Source: Ischnura elegans
Lineage: Eukaryota; Arthropoda; Insecta; Odonata; Coenagrionidae
Assembly (NCBI RefSeq): GCF_921293095.1
Contig: NC_060252.1
Location: 81,674,866 to 81,738,865, forward strand
Reading direction: 5' to 3'
DNA length: 64,000 nt
Positions 1 to 11,322 of the stretch are shown here, piece by piece (position 1 is the first letter of the stretch; every line of letters starts with the position of its first letter). The notes under the pieces were generated by a model. That model was not told the origin of the DNA. It did not search any database and was given only the letters and a program-made list of their open reading frames with translations. A program made the position numbers and the translations under genes.

Positions 1-1254
1 CTCATCCACATGAGAATTCTATGAATAGGATTGGAGGCAAGACTGAGGCTGGTATAATGAAAAAGTATTTTCTGAGGCATGCTCACTCAAGAGCCAGCAA
101 AGGTCACGGCATACTCTAGAGTCTTCTGCTCTGTTAAAGATAGAAAGTTCACGGCAAGAGGATTGTTTCCTGATGATTAGGACATATTTCAGTTCATATA
201 TATTTAAGAGTTGGTTAGATTTAAATATTATATGTAGGGAGAGACATCAGCCATGCTGCAAATGACTGTACTTTTTTAATTGGTGTGGTACTAGACGTGC
301 TCCTCATATTTTTAATAAAAACTATACTGAGATACTAAAATACCATTTCTTATATATATCACTGTGTCTCGTTTTCTCTTGTGAATATTGATCTAAGTGA
401 TGGCATGACATGGTGCATGGTGTAAAGAAATAATTTTGAGACCATACAATCATAAAAATGTTTTAATGTGTCCTTTTCATTTATAAATCTAGGAAGCTCC
501 ATAGGAAACATTGGTAATGGTCGTTTGATGGAGGAGGATAAACATTCAAAGCTGGCGGTAGGAAGGAGTCTGGTGAAAAGGGTATAGACCATACTCTGTG
601 GCGTGATGTGGAATACAGGTACCAAATACTTATTCAAAAGTTATATCTCAGGGAGGGAAAAATGTTGGCACTTAGTTTCACATGATGCCTAAATATGGTA
701 GTATAAAATTGTTTGTTAGACCAGTTTGCACCAGGTTCCATATTTTCTAAATTTTTATTGCGTTCATCGTGGCATCTTTGTTGGAACGCTTACTAGTTGT
801 AGGCTTTGCAATGTCATTCGTCATTGTATGTGAAAAAGATTGTTCATATGCTATAAGTATTGCTTCTGCATTAAAAGGTATTAGCACATAGATGAATTGA
901 TTGATAGCTTTGCTACTTCAACAATAATAATGATTTTAACTTTTTTCAGGAATGATTCGGCATTGATGAGTGCTAGTACGAAGATAAAATCATGTTAGCA
1001 TGGTATGGTAGACCAGAACAATTTTGACTCCTTAATACATATTTAAATTTATGATTTTTTACATATTTAGTCACATTTTTCATTGAAGTACTTGAAAATT
1101 AATTACAATTTTGTTTACCTGCATGTATTCCTCTATACTCACTTTGATACCAATTTCATAGGAGTAGAAGTCCTAATTATTGAGTGTTGCTTTCTGTCCC
1201 TTCTTAGATTTTATTTTCAGTCACTGTGTGGTTTTTGCGGAGGATATGTCAATT
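1..1254. other. Unassigned AT-rich sequence
   Basis: No coding region, RNA gene or repeat boundary could be supported here. The open frames are short and do not resemble any family I recognise. Confidence 0.4.
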
Positions 1255-2603
1255 CTAGGGTTTCTTTGAAATGAGATGGGCTTGAGTAGGTTCCGGGACT
1301 GACTTGGGTGTTGAATTAGGTTGTGAAGTACCACCAACAGGATTTTCGTACAGCTCTGATAAATTTAAGTTGGCTGTTTTCTTGGATTCAATTTTTTTAG
1401 CAATATCCTTTGGGTTATATCCATAAAGATTCGAAATTTCAACACATGTCTTATTAAGGTTTGCTGGCTGCTCATTGACAGCATCATAGTGTTCGTGATC
1501 AGTTTCGTCATTCATTGATTTGTCAACATTCTCTGGGTCAATGATGATTTGTGTTTGAATAGCTTTTTCAAAGATGAAGTCCACGTCATTGAACTCTTCC
1601 GGTATAAAGGGAAAGATTTCTGCTACACTGAATCCTGAAACACCATTTTGCATTGTTGGGATCTTAATATACGCTTCATGAATGTCGCAACAAGGATGAA
1701 AGTTTTTTCTGGGTCAAAGTTATGTCGTTTCCTGAAATCTTCTGGAGGTCATTAATCCATAAGGGCCTGTCCCACTGTAAATTAAACACTTTCTTGAGAG
1801 AATCGTAAAAAAATCCAAAGGCTGTGATTATGCGGGGGTATAAAGACAACATGAACATGATTAACTCTATGGAATTCATAGCTATCAAGAGAGATTTGAC
1901 TTCTATGGTTGTCCATAATCAATTACACATGAACTTTCATAGTTGATTTTTGTTATCCATGAAATTTTTGAGCCAATCTGCGGAGAGTTCTTCATTTGCC
2001 TATCTGTTATCAGAGTATTAGTAGATTTAGTCTCTCTGGGTTAGTAATCTTTTATATCTTAAGGAGGCCAAATAACCGTGATGATGAAGGGTTAATATTG
2101 ATAAAACTCTGTGGAATGTTTGCACTATTTGATAAAATCATGTTTTTTTCTACCTGTCAGTGGGAAGTAACAATTGTTGAGCTCTTGTTTCATTTGCCTC
2201 TAGTACATATATTAAAGATTCACAATCATTATCCTCATTGAATTTCTGACATTGTCATGGCACTCTTTTCACTCTTATATAACCAAACTGTTTCCTTTGT
2301 CTCTGCAGGTGATAGTATGGTTCTCGTGTTTACATAAAAGTTTAATTCTTTTGATTGTTCTTTCTGTATTTGATGGTATGGGATCACGAGTATGGTTTTT
2401 CCTAATAATGAAGCCCTTTTTGTGATTGTAGATGCTACTGAGTATTTGATAGTGAGTGGTTCATTCCACAATGAAGTTTCACAGACCGACTGTAATTCAC
2501 TAGGGATTTTAAGTCTCTTGATTGCTGGGGATGCGAATGAAGTCTCATGTATGCTTTGTTTATTCTGTATTTTGTATGCTTTGTTTTGTATTCCGCCATT
2601 CAC
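1255..2603 (-). pseudogene. Unrecognised, broken minus-strand coding remnant
   Basis: Three minus-strand open stretches lie close together (2235-2603, 1676-1888 and 1255-1653, reading right to left), of 122, 70 and 132 codons. They are separated by stop codons and frame changes. The last stretch begins MQNGVSGFSVAEIFPF and is rich in polar residues. I recognise no domain. The arrangement could be a decayed transposon gene or a host pseudogene, or chance open frames in AT-rich DNA. No splice sites joining the pieces were convincing. Confidence 0.2.
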
Positions 2604-2607
2604 CTAA

Positions 2608-3347
2608 TAGTGTCCAAATAAATTTTTCTTAAATTGAAGTGTCATTAAATTTTTAACCTGTATTTGAAAGGTTTTCCCATTTACTTGGTTGAAATAAGTC
2701 ACCTAGCATAAGGTGGGCTTCTTCAGTGATCACCATCATTAATGGGTGAGTTTATCAGTGTAAGTCCTCATGCTTAGGATTGGTAAGCATACCTCATCCA
2801 TGAGATGTCAGACGCCAGTGGCAACCAAGGGGAGTTGGGTAAGTATGCACTGTTTGCCCCCTAGGGAGCAAAATCAACCACTTGGGATATTAATTTAATA
2901 GTTCGGGGGAAGTAAGTGTCTATAGGGTCTAGATCTATAGGAACTTATAGATCCAGGATAATTTTAGTTTACTTCTAATTGTAAGTTTAGGGGTTTGCAT
3001 TGATTGTGAATTCTACTACTTGCTTTCGTTGTATTAAACACCAGATCACATTAAATGGTGCATTTTGAGAGGATCACCTTGTCACGTTTGTTTACAGGAA
3101 TGCAGAAGGAACTTCTTTCAATGAAAAAACATTGTGGTACAGCCTTCGAAATGCACCACTTTAAATGTACTCACTGGTAAACTACAAGCTTCCGCTTTTT
3201 ATGCATTCGGGGTCATAGGTGGTTTCTGGTGATAGTTCATTGAATTTACTAATCTTTTTGGGTGAAAAATTAAACTTTGTCTTTCAATAGAATATATTAT
3301 TAGGTTTTAAAGTTCATCCTAAAGATACTTAATGGAATTTACATTTT
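2608..3347. other. Non-coding stretch
   Basis: No gene is visible. Part of it (about 2700-2900) is less AT-rich and looks like an interspersed repeat, but I found no terminal repeats or target duplication that would define it. Confidence 0.3.
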
Positions 3348-3475
3348 GGATGAAAAAATTGAACTTTGTTATTCCACAGATAAAAAAATTAAACTTTGTA
3401 ATTCCACAGAAATCAGTGTAATTGCAAAGTTTAATTTTTTTGATCTGTGGAATAGCAATGTTTATTTTTTCATCC
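3348..3475. repeat. Imperfect inverted repeat (hairpin), about 128 bp
   Basis: The left end GGATGAAAAAATTG is matched by its inverse TTATTTTTTCATCC at the right end, and the arms pair with small mismatches nearly to the centre. The motif AATT-AAACTTTGT with TTCCACAG occurs twice in the left arm and inverted in the right arm. A related stretch lies at about 3262-3320. This looks like a small foldback or MITE-type repeat, with no target duplication identified. Confidence 0.6.
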
Positions 3476-3500
3476 TAATCGTTCAGGTTCGAGTAATTGT

Positions 3501-3575
3501 CAAGAGCGACCTATCGATGAGTCGATATATATCGCCAAGAGCGACCTATCGATATAATCGACCAATCGATTTGGC
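3501..3575. promoter_or_regulatory. Cluster of TATCGAT motifs in a short direct repeat
   Basis: The 18-mer CAAGAGCGACCTATCGAT occurs at 3501-3518 and again at 3536-3553, a spacing of 35 bp. Further ATCGAT/TCGATA motifs lie between and after the copies. TATCGATA is the DREF binding element of insect housekeeping promoters (established for Drosophila). A promoter role here, perhaps for the BEN-domain gene that starts downstream, is inference. Confidence 0.35.
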
Positions 3576-4340
3576 TGCAGCGATAGTACTGCCAACTAGC
3601 GGCCATATTTGAAAGTAACTCAATGTAGCGGGTTGCGACAGTGGCGTCGCCCTCGGGAATCGTGGTACTACGTGGGACCTGAGGAATAATATACGGATAA
3701 TACTCGTGTATACCCCAGAAATAGCGGACATAGTACCGGAAATACACCGCAATTACACCAGTCCTACACGAGTAGAAACGGGATATACACGAGTTTTTAC
3801 CCGTGTTTTATCACGATTTTACACGGGTTTCGCACTGCTTGTGCTGTATGGGTAGTTTTAATCATTTCTCAATAAATTCTTACCACAGACTTGAATGCTT
3901 TTGACATTCTCGCCCACCAACGATAATGGCAGTACACGGCGCATATCCTGGTTTGTTGTTACGAAAGGAACTTGATTTTTCGGGGGTATTAAATGAATTA
4001 TTCCGGTACTTAGCATATTGTGGAAGGATGTGGAACACTATGGATGAATAAATGACTACTTAGAAGGAAGAAAAACATGACCCGTGACTGGGTTAGCATT
4101 TTACATTGACGCTTGGTAATCTTTAGATTAATGTGAAATCACCTTTATTTTTTATTCCCTCCACCGTATCGATTGGAATCCATTTGGTGTCAAATTTGTA
4201 TAATGAAGAAGAGCATTAATCATGATTACTGAAATTAGGGAGTTTAGGAGGTAGGGGTCGCATGGATAACACCAAGTGAATTAACATGAGTGATTATCGA
4301 GTGATGCATCTATGAACTGAAATTGACATTTCTTTTTCAG
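3576..4340. other. Non-coding stretch with ACACG(A/G)G motifs
   Basis: Between about 3685 and 3835 the motifs CTCGTGTA, ACACGAGT, CCCGTGTT and ACACGGGT recur at least six times in both orientations. No gene is visible. The stretch could hold upstream exons or the promoter of the BEN-domain gene, but I could not place them. Confidence 0.35.
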
Positions 4341-5128
4341 GAGTTTCTTGGTGGCAATATCTTTATGGAGAAAAGCAGGTGGGATGTGATCTCCAGTAAT
4401 ATGAAGGACACCATCTTCGTACGAAGATGGTGTCCTTCATATTACTGGAGATCACATCCTTCGCGTGAAGGATCTTGCCACTGCGATATGGGGCAACGAG
4501 AATTTGAGGGGAAGGAGTATAGAAGGCATTCCATGCAACCGACTGAAGAGCCAGGGAGCAACAACTAAACCCGCCTTAACTCCTGAAAAGTTAGCTGTGG
4601 TGAAGGGTAAGTGTGCATGTCAAATAAGTCAAACATTTGTGCTAAGTGTTCAGTAGTCTGGCAATATTGTAAGTGTTACTTCAAAAGATCACATAGTACC
4701 TGAATTTTACTTCATTCATAAGGTTGATATATCGAAATTAACCCATTTATAATGGCATGTTTACCTGCGACTTCTTAGTGTGTATATGGGAAGCTTCAGG
4801 CACTTCTCGTTAACTAAGTATGTCAACTCACACATTACTGGTCCTGGCAGCCCATTATTTTAAGTATTTTTGGCTATTTTTTTAATTGTTTGACTTTGGT
4901 TTTCCAAACAAATTTGATGGTCAGTGAGTGAATCCGATAAAATTGAATGAGTTATTCATGATAGTGTAATAACAGTGGTCGTTGTTAGAAATTGTCTGTG
5001 ACTGGGGTATCTTTTTTGTTTTAGATACATTTGAAGATTGGCTGAAGAGTAAAAACATTCAAGAAGAGGAAGTTCATGGCCTCCTTAAATACATTACCAT
5101 GAATATGGAAATGGAATTCCTGGAATGA
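4341..5128 (+). pseudogene. BEN-domain protein, two C-terminal exons, disrupted by an inverted insertion
   Basis: Exon 4341-4606 follows a good acceptor (TCTTTTTCAG) and ends at a GTAAGT donor. Exon 5025-5128 follows TTTTAG and ends in TGA. Across the junction (phase 1) the reading is VKDLATAIWGNENL, then GRSIEG, then LTPEKLAVVK joined to DTFEDWLKSK, the core and C-terminal part of a BEN domain, a DNA- or protein-binding fold of chromatin factors. The first part of the exon (EFLGGNIFMEKSRW) also fits the N-terminal BEN region but lies in another frame. The break coincides with a perfect palindrome at 4382-4459, where an inverted copy of the preceding sequence seems to have been inserted with a frame shift. 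Upstream exons were not found. It may be a pseudogene or a sequence artefact. Confidence 0.6.
4382..4459. repeat. Perfect 78-bp palindrome with no spacer
   Basis: Arms of 39 bp (4382-4420 and 4421-4459) are exact reverse complements with no loop. The centre is TTCGTACGAA. It lies inside the BEN-domain exon and changes its frame. The palindrome does not extend beyond these limits. Confidence 0.95.
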
Positions 5129-5625
5129 ATACATTGGGGAATTGAGAGTGCAACAATACTGGTTTTAAATGGGGAAAAAGAATTATTTTTCTGTACTGTG
5201 TTTTGCCTTACGGCAAGTAAAATAGTTAAAAGATATTCTCAGTGTATTGTGAGTGGATATTCAGCAGTATTTCATCCAAAGCATTGCGTCTCTTGGCGGC
5301 CGGCCACGAAGGTCCATTGAGAGAACACAAATGAAACGAAGTGTATTTGTCGGGTATTTAAATGCTGCGTTGTTTTTTATAATATTATTATTCTTGAGTT
5401 AACAGTGATTGCTATATTTGGTTGCCTTATGAATAACTATGTGTAGCTGTATCTATAATAACGTCGTATATTATTGAAGGAAGAATGGCTACTCATTAAC
5501 TCTATTAATGTTTCTAGGTACTAATGTCATTCATATTTTCCAAACTAATCATGAATGCACTCCTTTTTTTCTGTAATCAGCGAAACTATTTTTATTCATG
5601 CAACTTTCCATTGTTTTCATTTAAG
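5129..5625. other. Non-coding stretch between the BEN and THAP exons
   Basis: No coding region is recognisable. It could be 3-prime UTR of the BEN gene and an intron or promoter of the THAP-containing unit. The segment is AT-rich and has no defined repeat. Confidence 0.3.
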
Positions 5626-5937
5626 GTGCCCAAACGTTATCGTGTGCCATATTGCAGAAGCAACTACCTATCCACCAAGAACAAGGGGTATGTGACTGTG
5701 TTCCAGTTCACCAAAGATGAACGCAGTTGACAGAAGTGGCTGGAGAATATCCCTCGGAAGGATTGGAATCTTTCTTCAAGCGCAATAGTTTGCGTCAAGC
5801 ATTTTGCTGAGCAGGATATCCTACACCGTGTAACTTACATGAATAAGAGCGTTGAAGTGAAAAGTTACGAGTTAGATCGCCTAAAGTTGTCCCCTGGTGC
5901 TACTCCCACAGTGTTTCAGGCCCTCTCCTCTTCTTAA
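5626..5937 (+). pseudogene. THAP-domain exon, damaged
   Basis: After an acceptor (CATTTAAG) the + strand reads VPKRYRVPYCRSNY, then GYVTVFQFTKDE, a TGA stop at 5728-5730, then QKWLENIPRKDW, VCVKHFAEQDI and LSPGATPTVFQ. This is the order of a THAP zinc-finger domain (C2CH, DNA binding), with the W after the first third, the C-x2-H-F signature and the closing P-rich segment. Two defects show: the premature stop, and Tyr where the first zinc-binding Cys normally precedes VPxC. THAP domains occur both in host factors and in P-type transposases. No transposase body was found nearby, so the origin is open. Confidence 0.65.
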
Positions 5938-6790
5938 AACTTCTTATTGTGATCAGTGAACCATGAAAATCTGTGAAAATAAGTAGATGAGTTGTACTTC
6001 TAAGAAATGAAATCAGGAAATATTGTATGAATCAGTGGAACAGGAAAAGACTGCTGATGAAATGATAGTATTTATCATTATTTCCGAAATACATGCTAAT
6101 TTGACATCTGGCCGCCTTCTACTACTGAAGGTACATTGGAAAATCAATTGCTACTAAGTGATACGGAATATATAAGTGGTATTTTGAACTAATTCATTTT
6201 TCCCTTGCAGGTAGAACTTCTTGTTGTGATCAGTGAACTATGACAACCTGTGAACATAAGTAGATGTAAATATTGGAAATGAGATCAACAAATATTTTAT
6301 GAATCAGTGGAACATGAAAGAACATTGATGAAATGTCAATATTTGTTCTCGTATCGATAAGGGCACCTTAATTGATAATTATCCGCCTTACAATACTCTA
6401 GGTATATTGAAAATCCAAGGGTACTGAGTGATATATCTATACGTGGTATTTTTGAACTAATCCATCTTTCTCTTGCAGGTAAAACTCCTTATTGTGATCA
6501 GTGAAGCATGAAAATCTGTGGAAATAATTAAAGATGAAATGAACGAATATTGTATGAATTAGTGGAACATGAAAGAACTTCTGAGGAAATGACTATATAA
6601 GTTTTCATATTGAAAATACTTAGTAAATTGACGTCTAGCCGCCTTCCAATACAGTAGGTATATTGGAAAATCCATGAGTGCTGAGTGAAATTACACATAT
6701 GTATGTAGTATTTAGAACAATATAATAATTTTCTCTGCAGCTAAAACTCCCTTTTGAGTGAACGTTTGTTAGTGAACCTTGAAAATTTGG
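5938..6790. repeat. Tandem array of diverged units of about 270 bp
   Basis: Units begin near 5936, 6211, 6480 and 6740 with AAAACTTCTTATTGTGATCA or close variants (TAGAACTTCTTGTTG, TAAAACTCCTTATTG, TAAAACTCCCTTTTG), followed by GTGAA(C/G)-ATGAAAATCTGTG. The first three units end in a pyrimidine stretch plus TTGCAGG or CTGCAGC that resembles a splice acceptor. The fourth copy is truncated. The array follows the THAP exon directly. Confidence 0.75.
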
Positions 6791-7169
6791 TCATATAATC
6801 AATTATGAAGAACCTGTTGTGGCTACCATTATCGAGATTAATTCAATAATTTCCTCTCATTTGTAAAATTTGATTTTCTTTTAATAAGTATTGAGTTAAA
6901 TGTTATTTGTTGAGACATTTTTCCAATTCGGAAGTCGTTAATATTTCATTATACTGATCTTGTTGTTAAGAAATATTAGATTGAATATATATTTATCTTC
7001 CTTGTGGCTTCATATTTTTTAAACGTTGTCCAATTTATATAATGCTAAGACTAGTTTTTTTATATCACATAGTTTTCTAATTAGCCCTAACATTTGTACT
7101 GATCATTTTTTTTCCATCAGGTAATGTGGTGCCTGTGAAACTGATAGCTGTTGCTGGTGACGGTTGTTG
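6791..7169. other. Non-coding AT-rich stretch
   Basis: No gene or repeat boundary is visible between the tandem array and the copia insertion. Confidence 0.35.
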
Positions 7170-7174
7170 AAACT

Positions 7175-7296
7175 TCCAGTAATTCTGTAATTATTTTACT
7201 AATAACTTCACACAACGCACAGGACAATATTATTTTACTTCAACTAAACACAGTAACTAGCAAACAGTTTAGATCTCTTAGATACAATATTCAACA
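7175..7296 (-). repeat. Copia element, 3-prime LTR
   Basis: Starts TGTTGAAACT and ends ATTCAACA. It matches the right LTR along its length and abuts the ACGGT duplication on its left. Confidence 0.9.
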
Positions 7297-7464
7297 CTCT
7301 CTCTTAATTTTTTTTTCTTTGGAAACAACAGAAAACAAATTACATCATTCAACACCATAATACTTTTCTTGAAAATTACATCACAGAATTAATTCATATA
7401 ATTATAACCTTAATGCAACAAAAATTAATCACATATTTACCTTTTAGCAAAAATTAAAATTCCT

Positions 7465-10437
7465 TCAATTACTTGACAGTAATAAGTTTTTATGTGCATG
7501 AAACTTGATACTATTGAGGGGCTTTGTAAATATATCGGCTAACTGATATTGTGTTGGACAGTAATTTAATGTCACTACTTTTTGTGACACCTTTTCGGAA
7601 ATGAAATGATATCTTACATCAATGTGTTTACTTCGTCTATTAAGCTGTCCAGTCTCAATTAGTCGAATAGTGCTTTGATTGTCCAGATGTAAACTTACAC
7701 TCAATTCTTTACCAACCAATTCTTCAATAAATGTTTTTGCATATATGACTTCCTTCACGCATTCAGCTGCTGCAATATATTCTGCCTCTGTAGTGGAGAG
7801 AGCCACAATTGGTTGTTTATGTGACCACCAGGCTACTGGTCCTCCACAGAACATCAGGACGTATCCACTTGTGCTCTTCCTAGTCTTTAAGTCACCTCAG
7901 AGTCAGTATAAGCAGTCAGAGTCAAGTTTGATCTTCTTTTGTACCGAATACCCAGGTTCTCTGTATTCTTTAAATACTTCAATGTTCTTTTTACATTTTC
8001 AATGTCTGTTTTTGTTGGATTTTCTAGACTTCTGCTTTCATAGTTGACTGCAAAAGCCATGTCAGGTCTTGTTTTATTCGTCAAATATAAAAGACTACCA
8101 ACCACTTCTCTGTAAGGAAACTTGAGAACACTTTTATCCCTTTCTTCCTGCTCGTCAACTCTTTTCCCAATTTGAAGTGGTGTATCAGCTCCCTTGGTAT
8201 TTTTCATCTCAAATTTATCTAATATATAATCTATATACCCCTTCTGAGATAGGAAAATAGAGTCCTTAGTTTTTGTTACTTCTATGCCAATTAACACCTT
8301 TGGATTATTTCTTGTCTTTGTTTCAAAACTCCTTTCCTAAACTATCTAATAAATTGTCTAAATCAGATTCATTTTCTCCTATTATGATCCCATCATCTAC
8401 GTACACAGCTAAATACAAAGTTCTGTTCTCATTTCTGAATACGCACTGCTCTGATTTCAACTGAAAAAGCCCTCTGTTCAGTAAAAACTTCTTCAACCTT
8501 TGATTCCATTTCAAGGGTGCTTGTTTCAATCCATATAAGGATTTTTCTAAACGACAAATTTTATTTTTGACACTAAAACCCTCTGGCACATGCATGTAGA
8601 TTTCTTCTTCTAGTTCTCCATAAAGGAAAGCTGTTTTAATATCAAATGCCTTCATTTTGTAATTATTTTTAGCTGCAATGGCAAACAGTATCCTCAGTGA
8701 TGTTGTATTCACCACTGGGCTGAAGGTTTCTTCATAGTCAATTCCTCTCTCTTGTTCGCAGCCTCTAACTACTAATCTAGCCTTGTATCTCCCGTCTTCT
8801 TTAATTTTTAATACCCATTTACTGGTTAAAATTTTCTTCCCTTTGGCATCTTGAGGACTGACATATTTCCATGTTTCATTTTTCATCAACGATGATTTTT
8901 CATCTTCAATTGCTTCTATCCATTTATCTTTTTCCTGTCCAGTTACAGCTTCATTATACGAAATTAAAGCCATTTTACATTGATATTCCTTCAAGTTATC
9001 TGGTGCTTTAAGTTTATTTCTGTCTCTAAGATTGTAGTGTAATCCTTCATCTTCTTCTTCTCTTCCAGCTGTTACACCTTCTGTTTCTTGTACTATATCT
9101 TCTTCATCTTGATTTTCTACCTTTGCTCTTTTTATGGTCTTTTTAATTTCTATCTCTTCCTTGAAGTTATTTTGAATTTCAGGAATGAAGATTACATCTC
9201 TAACTACCTCAACTGTTCTTTTATCCATAAAAAATACTCTTACTCCTTTTGAACAATCTTCATATCCCACAAAAATCCCTCTTTTTCCCTTGGCATCCCA
9301 CTTTTGTCTCTTCTGAGATGGCACATGAGCATAGACTTCTGATCCAAAAACTCTGAGCTTTTCAAAATCTCCAAAAGGTTTACCGAACCATAACTCATAA
9401 GGAGTTTTGCCTTTTATTGAGCTTGTTCCAGTTCTATTGATCACATACACTGCAGTATTAACTGCTTCTGCCCAAAATTCTTTGCTCAGTTTCTTATTCA
9501 ACAACATTATTCTAGCTGATTCCACCAAGGTTCTCATCTCTCGTTCAGCTTTCCCATTTTGCTCAGGATTATAGGGCACAGATTTTTGATGACAAATGCC
9601 CTCACCTTCAAATAGTTTTCTTACTTCCTTATTTACAAACTCAGATCCACTGTCACTTCTAAAAATTTTAATCCCTTTTCCAGTCTGATTTTTTATGTAT
9701 TTTATAAAAACTTTCAGCTTTTCTTTCACTTCGCATTTGTTTCTGAGAAAATATACTACTTTAAAGTGTGATAGGTCATCTTTCATTAACAGAAAATACT
9801 TGCTTCCTCCAATCGACTCTGTCTCCATCGGTCCACATAGGTCTGCATGTATTAATTCACATATGCTTTTAGAGCTACTGCTGCTTGGAGTGAATTTTCT
9901 TTTTGCATATTTCCCTTCTACACAGGAACTGCAAAACTTGAGGTTATTTTCTATAAATGGAATCTTATTTTCTTCTAAAACTCTCTCCACTAAGGTGAAG
10001 TTTTGATGACAAAATCTATTATGCCACTCCTGCAAAGTTTCGGATTTCTTTGCCAAATATAACTCATCAGCTGATTGCCTGGTTGTTCGAAAATCCATTA
10101 CGTATAATTTACCTGATCGAATTGCTTGTGCACAGATTTTATTGTCCATGTTCTTCAATACGCATTTCTTATCATCAGACTCCAGTTTGTATCCCTTATC
10201 TAGGGCTATTCCCTTAGAAAAAAGGTTAGTTTTAAGTTCAGGCACATACAAGACATTATTAAGGATTGTTTCCATCCATTCTTCACCGTTGTTCGCCAGA
10301 AGTTTTACCGTCCCGCAACCAACCGCATCCAGCGTTGATCCGTCTCCAATTTTTATTTTCTTGGGTTCGCTAATCTCTTGGTATTCCTTAAATATTCCAA
10401 TTTCATTGCACATGTGCTCGCTGGCTCCGCTGTCTAA
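7465..10437 (-). pseudogene. Copia pol (protease, integrase, RT, RNase H), frame-broken
   Basis: The protease active site DSGA lies at about 10427-10436. Integrase follows with its HHCC finger (WHNRFCHQ...CSSCVEGK) and DDE core (HADLCGP, FRSDSGSEF, YNPEQNGKAERE). The reverse transcriptase carries WVLKIKEDGRYKARLV, AFDIKTAFLYGELEEEIYM and the catalytic YVDD. After about 8323 the frame changes and continues as LIGIEVTKTKDS. Near 7855-7890 a short deletion changes the frame again, before the RNase H end (ALSTTEAEYIAA, then LADIFTKPL). Besides the gag/protease stop there are therefore at least two frame breaks. Pieces are 8323-10413, 7887-8297 and 7465-7854. Confidence 0.9.
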
Positions 10438-11322
10438 CTACCAAATTTCTTCATTTACTCGTTCATTGAAAAATGCAGTAGAACTGATGAATGCATTTTT
10501 GCTTGTTTTATCTTTCCTTTCTTCATCCTTCAGGAAACGGCATTGCTTAATAATATGTCCCGGTCTCTTGCAGTGATGACACACTTTTTGATTTTTCGAT
10601 CTTTTTCGGAAATAACAGTTCTTTTCTTCGTGATTGTTTTTCTTACAAATACTGCAAAACAATGGTTTGCTATTACATTTATTTTGGTTCCTCGAGTATT
10701 TCGTTTCCGCTCTTAATGCTGAGTTCTGTATTACTTCATCGTTAGAGCTTTTAAATTTTTGTTCCTCTGCCGCCAATCTCGCTACGAAGTTTTCAATCGT
10801 TCTTTCGTCTTTCGTGGTAGACTCCCATGCCGTGCTGAAGTTTTGATAATCAGCGGGCAGCACACTAAGTATCTTCGTTATTAACATTGTTTCATCAATA
10901 TTTTGCTGTAGCATTTTAAGTTTATGAGCTATTGATTGGATGTTGGAAATATTCGTCATTATGTCGGCACTCTTCTCGAAACGGAAATTGTAGAACTGTT
11001 GCAGTAAATTACACTTCTGTTGCTCAGTATCACGTTCGTATATATTCGTCAGGGTTTTAAACATATCATAGGCAGTAACACAAGACATAATATGCACCAT
11101 TACCTTTTTATCAATAGTCGTTATTATATACTTCTGTGACTTGGCGTCCATCATCTTCCAGTGACGTATGTCTTTTTCATCTTTCACATCAGCCAGACGT
11201 TGAATTCCGTCGACCACGTCCAGTAGGCCACTTGCTCGGAAGAATATTCGTATTTGGAACTTCCACAATTCGAAAGTTTCAGCTCCTTTTAGTATTTCAA
11301 TGTTTGATAGATCTTCTGTCAT
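10438..11322 (-). CDS. Copia gag (294 aa)
   Basis: The nucleocapsid/capsid protein of the element. It starts MTEDLSNIEILKG and has the copia gag (UBN2-like) core with FELWKFQIRIFF near residue 20. Near the end are two zinc-knuckle segments: CSICKKNNHEEKNC and the CCHC motif CHHCKRPGHIIKQC. The frame ends with TAG at 10438-10440, directly before the protease signature LDSGASEHM in the same frame. In most copia elements gag and pol share one frame without a stop here, so this is either a lesion or, less likely, a read-through site. Confidence 0.88.
   Translation of the reverse strand: MTEDLSNIEILKGAETFELWKFQIRIFFRASGLLDVVDGIQRLADVKDEKDIRHWKMMDAKSQKYIITTIDKKVMVHIMSCVTAYDMFKTLTNIYERDTEQQKCNLLQQFYNFRFEKSADIMTNISNIQSIAHKLKMLQQNIDETMLITKILSVLPADYQNFSTAWESTTKDERTIENFVARLAAEEQKFKSSNDEVIQNSALRAETKYSRNQNKCNSKPLFCSICKKNNHEEKNCYFRKRSKNQKVCHHCKRPGHIIKQCRFLKDEERKDKTSKNAFISSTAFFNERVNEEIW

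Noticed and set aside
4323..4568. 81-codon frame reading through the palindrome
   Set aside because: After the palindrome this frame loses similarity to BEN domains; the BEN core continues in another frame.
9695..10576. Plus-strand open frames within the copia element
   Set aside because: They are shadows of the minus-strand gag-pol.
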